64,000 bases of DNA from Opitutus sp. ER46 (GTDB lineage Bacteria; Verrucomicrobiota; Verrucomicrobiia; Opitutales; Opitutaceae): assembly GCF_003054705.1 (NCBI RefSeq), contig NZ_QAYX01000019.1, positions 124,001-188,000 of the forward strand. The letters are read 5' to 3'. The notes under the pieces are model-generated. The model was given only the letters and a program-made list of their open reading frames with translations, ran no database searches and was not told the DNA's origin. Shown one piece after another: positions 46,102 to 55,527 of the stretch (its first letter is position 1; every line of letters begins with the position of its first letter). Made by a program: the position numbers and the translations under genes.

Positions 46102-48178
46102 CGCTCCGCGGGTGCGGCCGCGCGCCGTCCGCGAGGCTGCGATCGATCAATTGATAGCACGGCGCCCGGCAGAACGCGGGATCCGAGGGGAAGACGCCGC
46201 GGTAAAAGACATCGCCCGCCAGCCGCATCCGGCGCCAGGCCTCGAACGGGTCCACCAGGTACGTCGGCCCCTCGACCCAGAAGCGGCGTTCGGACAGCGC
46301 CGAGTAGTAATAGTAGGTGCCGAGGGCGGTCTGGTCCGCCGCCCGGGCGCCGGTTTCGCGGAAATTTTCCGGGGTGAACGCATTCGCCAGGATGAGCGCA
46401 TCGGCTTCGGTGTGTCCGCGAATCCAGCGCATCGCCTCCCGTAGCGGCACGAGGTTGGCGTCAATCGTTCGAGGCTCCTGCAGCCAACGCGCGAAACCCG
46501 GCCGGTTGCGCATGACCCACGTGTCGAGTTGTCCGACGAGCAGGGTTCCGCCCCCGCCGCAGACGACGACCACGCCGCACGCCACCACCACGCGCCGGGC
46601 GTGCGCCCATCCGGCAACCGCCCGCCAACCGCGCTCCGCCACGACCTTTCCCCGCCAGGAGCGCAGGAACGCGGCCAGGTGCTCGAACAGCGCCACCAGG
46701 CAGGCGGCGCTCAACACCGCCAGCGGCAGCCGCATGGGCAGCAGGATGTAGAGTTCGCTGTAGCTGTTCAGGTGCAGCAGCAGCCCGCTGCCGCAGCACA
46801 CCATCGCTAGCAGTCCAAGCCAGCACGCGAGCGGCGCATCGCGATGCCAGCTGCGCCGCAGCAGGAACGGCAGCGCGAGCAGCCGCACGCCCTCCGTACC
46901 CGCAAGCACCACCGTCGCGCACGCCAGCGCCGCGCACCAGTACCCCGGCGAACCGGAGACCCACGCCGCCAGTTCCCGCTGCCAGAGCGGAAAATGCGCC
47001 GTCCAGAACGTCGACAGATTCATCGTGCTCAGCGGCTCAAACGCCGCCTCCCCCGAACCCCACGCCGCCATCGTGCTGCCGTACACGAGGGCGAAGCTCC
47101 CGGCGACCGCCGCCCACACCACGAGCTTCCTGCGCGGCAGCGCGCGATCACGCCACCACCGCAACGCGATCAGGCACGCCAGCGCCGTCAGGATCAGCGG
47201 CACCACCGTGCCTTTCGCACCCGTGGCCGCCGCCGCCAGCAACGCGATCCAGGCGAGTCGCCGCCGCCCGTGCGGCGCCGGCGTCCCAAACTCGTTGGCC
47301 ACCGCCAGCGTAAGCGCGCCGAAGAAGACCATCCCAAAGAGGAAGGTCGGACTCTGGAACAGCCAGCGGTCAAACAGCCCCAGGAACACCGGGTTGAGCA
47401 CGTCGCCCGAGAAGGAAAACTCCGTCACGCCGACCGCCAGGAGCCCCGCCACCACCCCGCCGGATATCCGGTGCGAAAGCCGGCACCCGAGCACGTACGC
47501 CTGCGTGATCAGGACAAAGCCCAGCGGCAGCACCGCCAGCCGCAGGAGCAGCAGCGAGAGCTCGATGCCCGTCGCCTTCGCCGCCGCCGCGACGTGCACG
47601 AGCATGAAGTAGTGATACTGCAACGGCGTCCCCGCCATGCTCGGATCCTCGAGCGGCCACCCGCCCTTAATCGCCCCGGCCCGGCTGATGAGGTACATCC
47701 AGTCGTGAAACACCGTCCGCGCCGGCACGCCGTCCACCAGCGCCGCCTCCGCGTACATCTGGCTCGCGGTGGACACGATGAACGCCAAGCCAAGCAGCCC
47801 CAGCGCCAGCACGCGTCCCGGTCGCTCGCCCAGATTGGCCACCGCCAGCGGCCCCGCCCGCCGCCAGAGCCACAGGTTCGCCCCCAGCATGAGCCAGAAA
47901 CAGGGCACCAGCGGCTCCAGGTTGCGCACGCCCAGCGCCGACAGGCCCAGGAAGGTCGCGATCTCGAGCGCAAAGCCGGTGGGGACGCCCAATGCGATCG
48001 CCGTATCCAGTCCCACCGGACGCCGCAGCACCAGGTTGAGCAGCACGACCCCCGGGACAAAAACCCGCAACAAGAGGTAGCCCGCATAGCCCAACACGGC
48101 CGCGTGGTTTCCACCGCACGCCCGCAAGACGATGGCGTAACCCACCGCCACCACTGCGCCGACGGCGAGCCAGAGCAT
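46001..48178 (-). CDS. Large polytopic membrane protein, probable glycosyltransferase-like
   Basis: I choose ATG 48178 (MLWLAVGAVVAVGYAIVLRA), giving 725 residues; the longer frame to 48316 adds an unlikely Ser/Arg stretch. At least twelve hydrophobic segments are seen, with a periplasmic loop containing VFHDWMYLISRAGAIKGGWP, and LQYHYFMLVHVAAAAK. The soluble C-terminal part (DANLVPLREAMRWIRGHTEA, EGPTYLVDPFEAWRRMRLAG) resembles that of GT39/GT83 or DUF2298-like membrane glycosyltransferases. No catalytic residue can be assigned by eye. It is convergent with the LolA-like gene. Confidence 0.6.
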   Translation of the reverse strand: MLWLAVGAVVAVGYAIVLRACGGNHAAVLGYAGYLLLRVFVPGVVLLNLVLRRPVGLDTAIALGVPTGFALEIATFLGLSALGVRNLEPLVPCFWLMLGANLWLWRRAGPLAVANLGERPGRVLALGLLGLAFIVSTASQMYAEAALVDGVPARTVFHDWMYLISRAGAIKGGWPLEDPSMAGTPLQYHYFMLVHVAAAAKATGIELSLLLLRLAVLPLGFVLITQAYVLGCRLSHRISGGVVAGLLAVGVTEFSFSGDVLNPVFLGLFDRWLFQSPTFLFGMVFFGALTLAVANEFGTPAPHGRRRLAWIALLAAAATGAKGTVVPLILTALACLIALRWWRDRALPRRKLVVWAAVAGSFALVYGSTMAAWGSGEAAFEPLSTMNLSTFWTAHFPLWQRELAAWVSGSPGYWCAALACATVVLAGTEGVRLLALPFLLRRSWHRDAPLACWLGLLAMVCCGSGLLLHLNSYSELYILLPMRLPLAVLSAACLVALFEHLAAFLRSWRGKVVAERGWRAVAGWAHARRVVVACGVVVVCGGGGTLLVGQLDTWVMRNRPGFARWLQEPRTIDANLVPLREAMRWIRGHTEADALILANAFTPENFRETGARAADQTALGTYYYYSALSERRFWVEGPTYLVDPFEAWRRMRLAGDVFYRGVFPSDPAFCRAPCYQLIDRSLADGARPHPRSVRVFANQRFEIFRLPRPPMRLAAHDPRPGTGIR

Positions 48179-48395
48179 CCGTTGGTAAAAACGGAGTCCA
48201 CGAGTCGAACACGCGCAGTGCTGAAACCCACTGGCGGGGGACAAAGGAACGGACGTCACGGTTGGGGAGACCGGAGAGCTGAAGCGTGTCCACCGAAGGG
48301 ACACACCCAGCCACAAGCAAGCGCGGTAACTACCCGGATCCCTATTCTCATCCCTGGTCGTCAGTTACGCCGGGACTGACCGCCCGGCCCGCCGC

Positions 48396-51317
48396 CTACC
48401 GCGGCAGCCAGAGAAGCCAGGAACCGGCCGTAGGCATGGCGATCGTCGTCGCGCCAGCCTCCACCCGCGCCGGCCGCACTGTGCCGTCCTCCGGGTTGAA
48501 CCAAAGCCCCTCGCGCGTCCCCGCCGGCAGCGCACGTTTCAGCCTGATGGTCGGCGCGGCCTCCGACGCATACAGCAGCACGCCTCGTTTCTCCCCTGCC
48601 AGCACCCACGCGTTCTCCGCCAGATCGTCCATCGGCTTCAGCTCCGGCAACGCCGTCGCGAGGTGCTCGGCGACAAATGCCAGCAGCGCCGCCTCGTCGC
48701 GCTTGGCGCCGTCGCGCGGCAGCGTGGACTCGGCGACCACCGCCGCCGCTCCGCCCGCCATCAGCACGGGAATCGATCCAAAGCCCGCGTGCCCGCAGAT
48801 GATCGCCTTGCCGGGATACCGGTCGCGGTACTCGCGGACCTGGCGGTACACCAACTCGGGCCGGCTGCGGAGCAGGGCGTCGCGCCCAAACGCTGCCGTC
48901 CGCAATTCCCGAAATGCCAGCTTCCCCTGCCCGTCCGGGGCGAAGAGCTGCCCATCCGGCAGGTACTGCCAGTAGCGCAGGTCGATCACGTCCACGAGCG
49001 CCGCCCGCGCCGGGTCGGCCAGGATCGCATCGGTCACCGCCTTGCTCGTCTGCAACGCCACGTACACGCGGCAACCGTGCTCCCGCTGCCAGGCGGCGAC
49101 GGTATCGAGGAAGAACCGCTGGAACTCCAGCGGCCCCGCGAACTGGTACCCGAGCGTGACCAGCACGTTCGGCGCGGCGCCGAGCACGTCGAGCGTGTGA
49201 CGGATGTACCGCTCGTGCAGGTCACGCCGAACGGGATGCGTTGAATCGTAGAATGCGTCGGCGATGTGATGCCGGTTCTGGCCGGCGTTCTCGTACGCCG
49301 GCGGCTCCGGGAACCCGACCTCCTGCACGCAGTTCAACGGCCGCCAAGGGAAGTCCGTCCAGTGCGCCGCCGCCTCCTGCACGTTGTGGTTGTCGTAAAC
49401 CTGATACGCCAGCAGCAGGCCGCGCGCGGCGCATTCGTCGGCCAGTTCGCGCAGGCGGCGGAAGTACCAGGGATTGAAGCGCGTGAGGTCGTACTTGCTC
49501 AGCTGCATCGCGTTTCGACCCCGGCCGCTCCGCGCCCATGGCATCTCCGCAAACGGCGCCCAGACATCCGCGTCCTCGCGCAGCGCGATCGAGTGATCGT
49601 CGCGCCGCCGGTCGTACCAGAGTCCGGGAAACGCCCAGTAGATCGCCGCCCGCTGCGCACGCATCCGCTCGGTCAACGCCGCAAGGTCCTCCGTCAACCC
49701 CGGCCCGGTCCGCCCCGGCGCCCAGCGCGTCGGACTCGTGCCGGTCTCGCGGCCCAGCGGCAATTGGCCCTTCCACAGCGCACTGCCCAGCGAACCGCCG
49801 AAGAGCGCGCGGCCATCCACGACAAAATACCCGCCGCGGACTTCGATTGGATGCTGCTCGCGCCGCGGTGCCGGCCCGGGCGCCGGCGCGGCCGCGATTT
49901 CCGCCAGCTCCTGCGGCGCCTCGCTGCGCGCCAGCGCGGTCAGGGCGTCACGCCCGGCGCGCGATTCAAGCTGCGCGCGATACAGCGAGGGCGTGGCCGC
50001 GTCGACAAAGGCCTGGTTCTCCGCACCCGGTGGATTCTCGATCCAAATCTTGCCCGCCGCGGCGCTGTTCCAGACGACGCAGTTCGCCGCGTTCCAGCCC
50101 GCTCCCTGCGTCTTCACGCCGAGGTTCATCAGGCCCAGCCCTGCCCCGGCGATCGACACGCGATCGTACAGCACACCGCTCGCCCAGCTCTCGAACGGTC
50201 CCGCGTCCGCCCGCGCCTCCACCGCCGTGCAGTCGAGGAAAACGATCGGCCCTGCCGCGCAGTGTCCCGCCGCGAAATCCCGCCGGCCGCCGGCCGCCGT
50301 GCATCGCTGCACCAGCGCCTGCTGGCCGCCCACGTAAAAGCTCACGCGCCGCCAAGCCGCCTCCTCCGCCACCGGTTCGGCATAGGCACAATCCTGCACG
50401 GTGACCGCCCGGGCCCGCTGGCCAATCCACACGGCGGACAGCACGAATCGCCGCGCGGTCACATCGCGCACCCACGCGTCCTCCGCGTCGTCCAGCGCCA
50501 CCGCCATCCACGCATGCTCTTCATCCTGCGGGTTGGTCGCGTCCGTTTCGCTGATACAGTCGAGAAACTCGACGCCCACCTGCCGCACTCGCCCGGGCCA
50601 GGTCAGCACGTGCACCGCGCCGCCGCCAAATTTCTCCTCGAGGGCCGTCGTGAGCGGCGCGTCGAGCGTCAGCGTCCGGTTCGCCGCGTCGACCGCCACG
50701 ATCGTCCGTTCCCACTCGATGTCCCGCGAACCGGGCACCCAATCGAGCCGCGCATCCTTGTACTGCCCCGGTCCCGGGAAGTTCGTCATGCCCAGCGCCG
50801 CGATCCACTCCGCCGTGCTGGGTCGCCGCACCAGGACGCGCTGACCGACCGCAAAGCCCGCCGCGGTTTCCACCGGGATCTCGGTCGTGCCGACGGCGAC
50901 ATTGCCCCGCACCGGCACCAGCCGTCCCAGCCCGCGATCATTGCGCCCGCCGACCTGGATCAGGGTGCGGCGGTCATCGCCGGTGGCCACCAGCGTCGCG
51001 CGTTCCCCGCGCAACACCACCCCCGACGCCGCGAGCCGCAGTTGCCCGCCCACGCGATACGTTCCCGGTCGCAGCACGACGGCTCCGCGCCACCCGGCCG
51101 CGTCCAGCGGCAGCCGTCCCGCCGCGTCGAGTGCCGCCTGGATCGCGCGGGTGTCATCCCCGCCCGAGGGCCCCACCGCGAAGCGTGCCGGCACGTGCGG
51201 CAGCGGCACGCCGCCGCCGCGGTAACCGGCTGACGAGAAATCCATCAACCCCGGCGGCACCGCCGCCTCCGCGATCGCGACGAACGCAAGGGTAACCAGC
51301 AACAGGATCGTTCTCAA
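48396..51317 (-). CDS. Secreted beta-helix protein fused to a glycosidase-like domain
   Basis: The 973-residue protein has a signal peptide (LLLVTLAFVAIAEAAVP). Residues about 30-480 are a pectate-lyase-3-like right-handed beta-helix: SGGDDTRAIQAALDAAGRLP, VVLRPGTYRVGGQLRLAASG and later VRDVTARRFVLSAVWIGQRA. Residues about 500-900 look like a TIM-barrel glycosidase-type domain (YDLTRFNPWYFRRLRELADE, LLLAYQVYDNHNVQEAAAHW, LVTLGYQFAGPLEFQRFFLD). The C-terminal 70 residues are a beta-sandwich-like ending. It resembles proteins annotated DUF6298, but I cannot confirm that. It is followed downstream by no sugar gene and preceded by a GH105-like gene. Confidence 0.7.
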   Translation of the reverse strand: MRTILLLVTLAFVAIAEAAVPPGLMDFSSAGYRGGGVPLPHVPARFAVGPSGGDDTRAIQAALDAAGRLPLDAAGWRGAVVLRPGTYRVGGQLRLAASGVVLRGERATLVATGDDRRTLIQVGGRNDRGLGRLVPVRGNVAVGTTEIPVETAAGFAVGQRVLVRRPSTAEWIAALGMTNFPGPGQYKDARLDWVPGSRDIEWERTIVAVDAANRTLTLDAPLTTALEEKFGGGAVHVLTWPGRVRQVGVEFLDCISETDATNPQDEEHAWMAVALDDAEDAWVRDVTARRFVLSAVWIGQRARAVTVQDCAYAEPVAEEAAWRRVSFYVGGQQALVQRCTAAGGRRDFAAGHCAAGPIVFLDCTAVEARADAGPFESWASGVLYDRVSIAGAGLGLMNLGVKTQGAGWNAANCVVWNSAAAGKIWIENPPGAENQAFVDAATPSLYRAQLESRAGRDALTALARSEAPQELAEIAAAPAPGPAPRREQHPIEVRGGYFVVDGRALFGGSLGSALWKGQLPLGRETGTSPTRWAPGRTGPGLTEDLAALTERMRAQRAAIYWAFPGLWYDRRRDDHSIALREDADVWAPFAEMPWARSGRGRNAMQLSKYDLTRFNPWYFRRLRELADECAARGLLLAYQVYDNHNVQEAAAHWTDFPWRPLNCVQEVGFPEPPAYENAGQNRHHIADAFYDSTHPVRRDLHERYIRHTLDVLGAAPNVLVTLGYQFAGPLEFQRFFLDTVAAWQREHGCRVYVALQTSKAVTDAILADPARAALVDVIDLRYWQYLPDGQLFAPDGQGKLAFRELRTAAFGRDALLRSRPELVYRQVREYRDRYPGKAIICGHAGFGSIPVLMAGGAAAVVAESTLPRDGAKRDEAALLAFVAEHLATALPELKPMDDLAENAWVLAGEKRGVLLYASEAAPTIRLKRALPAGTREGLWFNPEDGTVRPARVEAGATTIAMPTAGSWLLWLPR

Positions 51318-51467
51318 AGTGTCGCCCTTTCGGGTCCAGTTCTCGCCATCGGCCGGCGCCGCCGGTCGAGAAGGCTCGAGGGAGAGAGCAGGGGCAGCAC
51401 TTCGGACACCGGGACGCCCAAGAGATTCACGAGTTCACCTTCACTCTCACTTTCCGCCCCTCATGTC

Positions 51468-51494
51468 CTCACTCCTTCATTCCCTCACTCCCTT
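51468..51494. repeat. AGGGAGTGA-type interspersed repeat, copy 1
   Basis: This 27-base pyrimidine-rich unit matches the reverse complement of 58846-58872 at 25 positions. It abuts the stop codon of the GH105-like gene. TCACTCTCACT just upstream (near 51440) is also shared with the second copy. Confidence 0.6.
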
Positions 51495-52894
51495 CATTGG
51501 TGCTCGTGATAGTTCGTTTTCCCGTCCTTCGGCACGTAGTGGTACGTGCGGAGCTTCACTTCGATCGTGAAGGCCGGGTTCTTCAGCATCCGGATGATCT
51601 CGATGCCGGCGAGGAGCGTCGGACCGTAGCCGTGGAGCGCGCGCACGCTGGCCGGGCGGTTGTAGTAATAGATGTGATCGCTCGCGAAGGTGGTGCCGAC
51701 GCACGTGCCTTCGACCTGGCCCTTGTCGTTCACGCGCGTGGTCAGGCCGACCCAGCCGGCCTGAGCAATCGAGCCGTAGGTCGTCGGGCTGATCCAGCCT
51801 TCATTCACCGCGTGCGCGATGCCATACACAAACATCGCCGAGGCGGAGGTCTCCAGATACGAGTCGTTCCGGTCGAGCATCTGGTGCCACAGGCCCATGC
51901 CACCCTGGTACTGCGCCACGCCGTGCAGCACCGCTTTGAGCTGCGCCATCACGCGCGGATAGCCGGGATGATCCTTCGGCAGCACGTCGAGCAGGTCGCA
52001 CATCGCCAGCACCGCCCAGCCGTTCGCCCGGCCCCAGTAGAACTGCGGCGCGTCCGGATTGTTCGCGTTCCAGCCGTGGGTGTAGAGGCCGAGCGTCGGG
52101 TTGAACTCCCGCGCCGACATCTGGATCACCTGCTTCACGGCATCATCGAACCACTTCCGCTCGCCGGTCAGGCGGCCCATCTCCGCCAGCGCGGGGATGC
52201 TCATGTAGAAATCATCCGACCAGAGTGACGCCGCCTGCGGCCGTTGCCGCGCCAGCGTGCCGTCCTCGAGCCGGAACTGCTTGGTCGCGATGTAATCGCT
52301 CCAGAGGTCGATCAGGGGCTTTAAGTCGGGACCGACTTTCGCCATCCGCGCGCGAATCAACGCCGCGCACATCGAGCCACTGTCATCGAGCGACCGCGGC
52401 TGCAGCACCGGGCGCATCCCGTTTCGATCCACGCCGTACTTCTCCGCGACCTTCGCAAAGTAGGGCCGCGCCCGCCCGATGAACTCCATCTGCTTGCGCG
52501 TGAATTCCGCGAACTTCGGGTCACCGGTCACCTCCGTCGCCCGCAGCATGCCGGCGTGCACCACGCCCATCTCATACGCCAGCGGGCTGAAATTGTCCGG
52601 TCCGCGCTCCATCGAGGCCGTCTCCACCGGGTTCGTCAGGTCCGTGATCTCCTGGCCGGTCTTGCTGTCCACGATCCGCGTCCCCACCGACGCATTCATG
52701 AAATCCCGGATGCGCGCGAGGGTGTCCGTCACTTCCTGGACCGTCGGCAACTGGTACGGCACCGGGTAGCCGGGTTCACCGCTGTCGTTCGTGCTCTTGT
52801 TGTCGCGATTGCGGAAAGGGCCTTCGGCCTGCAGCGAGGGGAGAAACAGCGCGGCGGCGGCAAGCAGCGCACAGACGTGGGGTGTTTTCATCAT
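51494..52894 (-). CDS. Secreted GH105-like unsaturated glucuronyl/rhamnogalacturonyl hydrolase
   Basis: The 466-residue protein from ATG 52894 has a signal peptide (CALLAAAALFLPSLQAEGP). Its body is an (alpha/alpha)6-barrel with SLWSDDFYMSIPALAEMGRL, FYWGRANGWAVLAMCDLLDV, GGMGLWHQMLDRNDSYLETS and ASAMFVYGIAHAVNEGWIS. These are the YteR/GH105 landmarks, including the catalytic aspartate region of SDDFYMS. GH105 enzymes remove the unsaturated uronic acid that lyases leave on rhamnogalacturonan oligosaccharides. This fits the pectate lyase and rhamnose transport genes elsewhere in the window. The start codon lacks a ribosome site. The gene lies 168 bases after the six-hairpin gene on the same strand. 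Confidence 0.88.
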   Translation of the reverse strand: MMKTPHVCALLAAAALFLPSLQAEGPFRNRDNKSTNDSGEPGYPVPYQLPTVQEVTDTLARIRDFMNASVGTRIVDSKTGQEITDLTNPVETASMERGPDNFSPLAYEMGVVHAGMLRATEVTGDPKFAEFTRKQMEFIGRARPYFAKVAEKYGVDRNGMRPVLQPRSLDDSGSMCAALIRARMAKVGPDLKPLIDLWSDYIATKQFRLEDGTLARQRPQAASLWSDDFYMSIPALAEMGRLTGERKWFDDAVKQVIQMSAREFNPTLGLYTHGWNANNPDAPQFYWGRANGWAVLAMCDLLDVLPKDHPGYPRVMAQLKAVLHGVAQYQGGMGLWHQMLDRNDSYLETSASAMFVYGIAHAVNEGWISPTTYGSIAQAGWVGLTTRVNDKGQVEGTCVGTTFASDHIYYYNRPASVRALHGYGPTLLAGIEIIRMLKNPAFTIEVKLRTYHYVPKDGKTNYHEHQ

Positions 52895-53062
52895 AAGGAG
52901 GGTTGGAGGTTTGCCGGGTTGGTCCAGCCCGGCGAGCGAGCGTTCGCAAGACGGTCCGATTCCGGGATCGTTCCGCGCGAAACTCGCTCCGGGCGACGCC
53001 GCTGGCGCCGCCCCGCAACGTGGTAAAAACAGGCTCCCGGGCAAGCCCGCCGGCACCGCCGG

Positions 53063-55228
53063 TCAGGGCAGTGGACGTAGGCCTTCGTGCCGGACGACCC
53101 AGGTGCCGTCGCGCGGGAAGCCGGGCGCGTCCTGGGTCGGCGCACCGTCCCACCCCGCGGCCATCATGGCGGCCGCCGCGAGGAGAGCGCCGTTGCCGGG
53201 CAGATATACCGGAAGGTCGCCGCGTTGTCGGCAATGGCCGTTCGGCGTGTAGAGGTTGTTCGGGCTGTCGCTCTTCAGGAGCACGTCGACCGCCTTCTGC
53301 GGCTCGCCCAGCCGCGCCGCCGTCATCGCGATCATCGGATAGTCCCAGCCCCAGATCTTCGTCTCCCAGTCCCAGTGCGCGAGCACCGCGTCCAGCGTCC
53401 GCGCCATCGTCGCACGGTCCACGCCGTCACCCGGCAGCTGCCCCAGCGCCATCAGGAATGAGGGGTGATCATGCCGGCTGTCCTTGTTGTCCCAGGTGTC
53501 TGGCGTCGACTCGATCGCCACGTACTTGCCGTCCTTCTGGGGCAACGGCGCGAGGTGCTTGATCATGCGATCCCATTCGGCGTTGCGCGGCTGGCCCAGG
53601 CGCTCCCGCCATTTCTGCGCGGTCTGCAGGCCCCACGACCAGTAGCTCAACTCGTAGGTCGGATTCATGCTGGTGGCCTGGTCGTAGATCTCCTGCGCAA
53701 TCCACAGCGGCGGCCCGAGCTGGTAGCAGCGGCGGGAGGCATCCCAGTGCAGCATCGACGCCATCGCGTCGGCCGACTCCTGCACAAGTTCGCGGTAGCG
53801 CGCCAGCAGCGCGGGCGAGGGGTTGTTCCGGTAAAGGAGCTCCGCGAGGTGAATCGGGTGCGGCTGGTTCCAAACGATGAGCGGGTTGCCGCCCGGGCTC
53901 TCCCGTCCGTCGGGTCCGATCATCTTCGGCCAACGCGCGCCGCGCAGGCCACGTTCCTTGGCGACCGCCCGCGCCACCGGCAGGGAGCGGACGTACCAGT
54001 CGAGGTTCCGAACGAGGAACGAATCGCGCCCCCACAGCGCAAAGTGCGCCGCGTGCCACCAGATCATCTCGGTGTGATGCTTGCCGTACCACGTGTTGAT
54101 CGTGAGGCCGGTCTCCTGGGGCGGGAAATCACCGGCAAATTGGATGGCCGTGAGGTACTGCGACAGCACCAGCCGGCGTTCGAGCTCCGCCGCCCGCGGG
54201 TCGGTGCTGCCGGTAAAGTCGATCGCGCCGCCGCTCCGCCAGAAGGACGGCCAGTGGGCTGCGCTCGCCGTGAATACCTCCGCGGGCGCCGGCAGCGCCA
54301 GGGGTTCGCCCGGCGCGTAGCCGATCGTGAATTCAAGCCGCGTCTCGGCGCCCGTCGCGCCGATCCGGAAGGAGTGCGCGCCGGCCGGCTCGAAGGTGGC
54401 GTCTGCCGTCGTTGCCAGTGCGATCGTGTAGCGGGTGGTATCGCGGACGTGTTCCAGCGCCAGGCGGCGGCTGGTGTGCACCAGGACGCGCGTGACGTGC
54501 GACTCCGGCGCCGACCAGTCCAGCGGCGGGTTGTTCTTGGTGCGCAGATCGTACCCCCGCGGGATTGCGAGCTTCACGCCGAGCCGCCCGGAGGCCACGA
54601 GCGGGGATTCGATGCACACGGCCAGCGCGTCGCGTTGCGGATCGCAGGCCACCTTCACCACGACCGGCGCGCCGGCGAGCGTGTAGCGGCTGGTCACAGT
54701 CCCGGTCCACAGGTCGAGCGTCTGGTCGATGTTGGATAGCTCCGTCGGCGCGAGCGGTGCCCCCCCCTCGCGCGCCAGGTCGAGCGCGAGTTGCGGCAAC
54801 GGGAGGATGTGCGGGTTCTGGCGCAGCCACTCCGACGCCGGCCCGCTCGATTTCGTCGGATAGCCGAGCGTGCGGCCATAGGCGGTGAACAGCCGGTTGG
54901 CGTCGGAGAGCTTGTAGCCCTGGGGATTCGGATTCTCGTGCCAGAGCCAACGCGCCTCGCTCTCGGTCGTGATGCCGTGCTCGAGGTAGTAGGCGGTGAA
55001 CGTCTGGAGCCCGGTGACGTCAGCCGTGAATGCGAACTGCCCGTTGCCGACGGAAAGCGAGGCCCACGGGTCGACGGTGGTGACGTGCGGGTTGTGCCGC
55101 GTCACGAGCGCCTGCCGATCAATGCGGGCCGGCGCCGGAGCGGCCGGTGGAGTGTCCGGGGCCGCGATAAGGGCCAGTGGGGCAAGGAGGATGGCGAGAA
55201 CCGCGACGCAGGAAGGCACCAGGCGCAT
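53063..55228 (-). CDS. Secreted six-hairpin glycosidase-like protein
   Basis: From ATG 55228 the protein has 721 residues with a signal peptide (LVPSCVAVLAILLAPLALIA). The N-terminal half is beta-sandwich-like (DPWASLSVGNGQFAFTADVT, GTVTSRYTLAGAPVVVKVAC). The C-terminal half is an (alpha/alpha)6-barrel with INTWYGKHHTEMIWWHAAHF, ALWGRDSFLVRNLDWYVRSL and YELSYWSWGLQTAQKWRERL. This architecture resembles GH65/GH78/GH95 glycosidases, but I cannot assign a family. An in-frame ATG at 55255 is an alternative start. It sits upstream of the GH105-like gene, so a plant-polysaccharide role is likely. Confidence 0.75.
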   Translation of the reverse strand: MRLVPSCVAVLAILLAPLALIAAPDTPPAAPAPARIDRQALVTRHNPHVTTVDPWASLSVGNGQFAFTADVTGLQTFTAYYLEHGITTESEARWLWHENPNPQGYKLSDANRLFTAYGRTLGYPTKSSGPASEWLRQNPHILPLPQLALDLAREGGAPLAPTELSNIDQTLDLWTGTVTSRYTLAGAPVVVKVACDPQRDALAVCIESPLVASGRLGVKLAIPRGYDLRTKNNPPLDWSAPESHVTRVLVHTSRRLALEHVRDTTRYTIALATTADATFEPAGAHSFRIGATGAETRLEFTIGYAPGEPLALPAPAEVFTASAAHWPSFWRSGGAIDFTGSTDPRAAELERRLVLSQYLTAIQFAGDFPPQETGLTINTWYGKHHTEMIWWHAAHFALWGRDSFLVRNLDWYVRSLPVARAVAKERGLRGARWPKMIGPDGRESPGGNPLIVWNQPHPIHLAELLYRNNPSPALLARYRELVQESADAMASMLHWDASRRCYQLGPPLWIAQEIYDQATSMNPTYELSYWSWGLQTAQKWRERLGQPRNAEWDRMIKHLAPLPQKDGKYVAIESTPDTWDNKDSRHDHPSFLMALGQLPGDGVDRATMARTLDAVLAHWDWETKIWGWDYPMIAMTAARLGEPQKAVDVLLKSDSPNNLYTPNGHCRQRGDLPVYLPGNGALLAAAAMMAAGWDGAPTQDAPGFPRDGTWVVRHEGLRPLP

Positions 55229-55398
55229 GGGGAAGGAAGAGTTCAGAGACAGCATTCAACGCCTAAGACGCGCAAGCCGCGACAAAGAGGTGAACGGGAA
55301 TGCAGGAGTCATCAACCGGCCCCAATCCCTCCCATCGAACGCCCTCCCCGCTCGGCCCCCAAGCCCGCGCCCCCCGTTGTGCGATGCCCCATCTCAGG

Positions 55399-55498
55399 AA
55401 TGTGACGCTGTGACGCCCTGACCCCATCGCCCCCGAAACGGGGTCAGGGCGTCACCGCGTCACATTTTGAGGCGGGGTTAGGGCGTCACAGCGTCACA
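55399..55498. repeat. 27-base inverted repeat with a third direct copy
   Basis: The arms at 55399-55425 and 55440-55466 are reverse complements at 26 of 27 positions, with a 14-base loop. The right arm begins GGGGTCAGGGCGTCAC. A third copy (GGGGTTAGGGCGTCAC and on, 55474-55498) follows in direct orientation eight bases later. It lies between the six-hairpin glycosidase gene start and the TPR gene end. Confidence 0.75.
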
Positions 55499-55527
55499 GA
55501 ACGGCTGCGGGCGTCCCGCCGGTGGCC

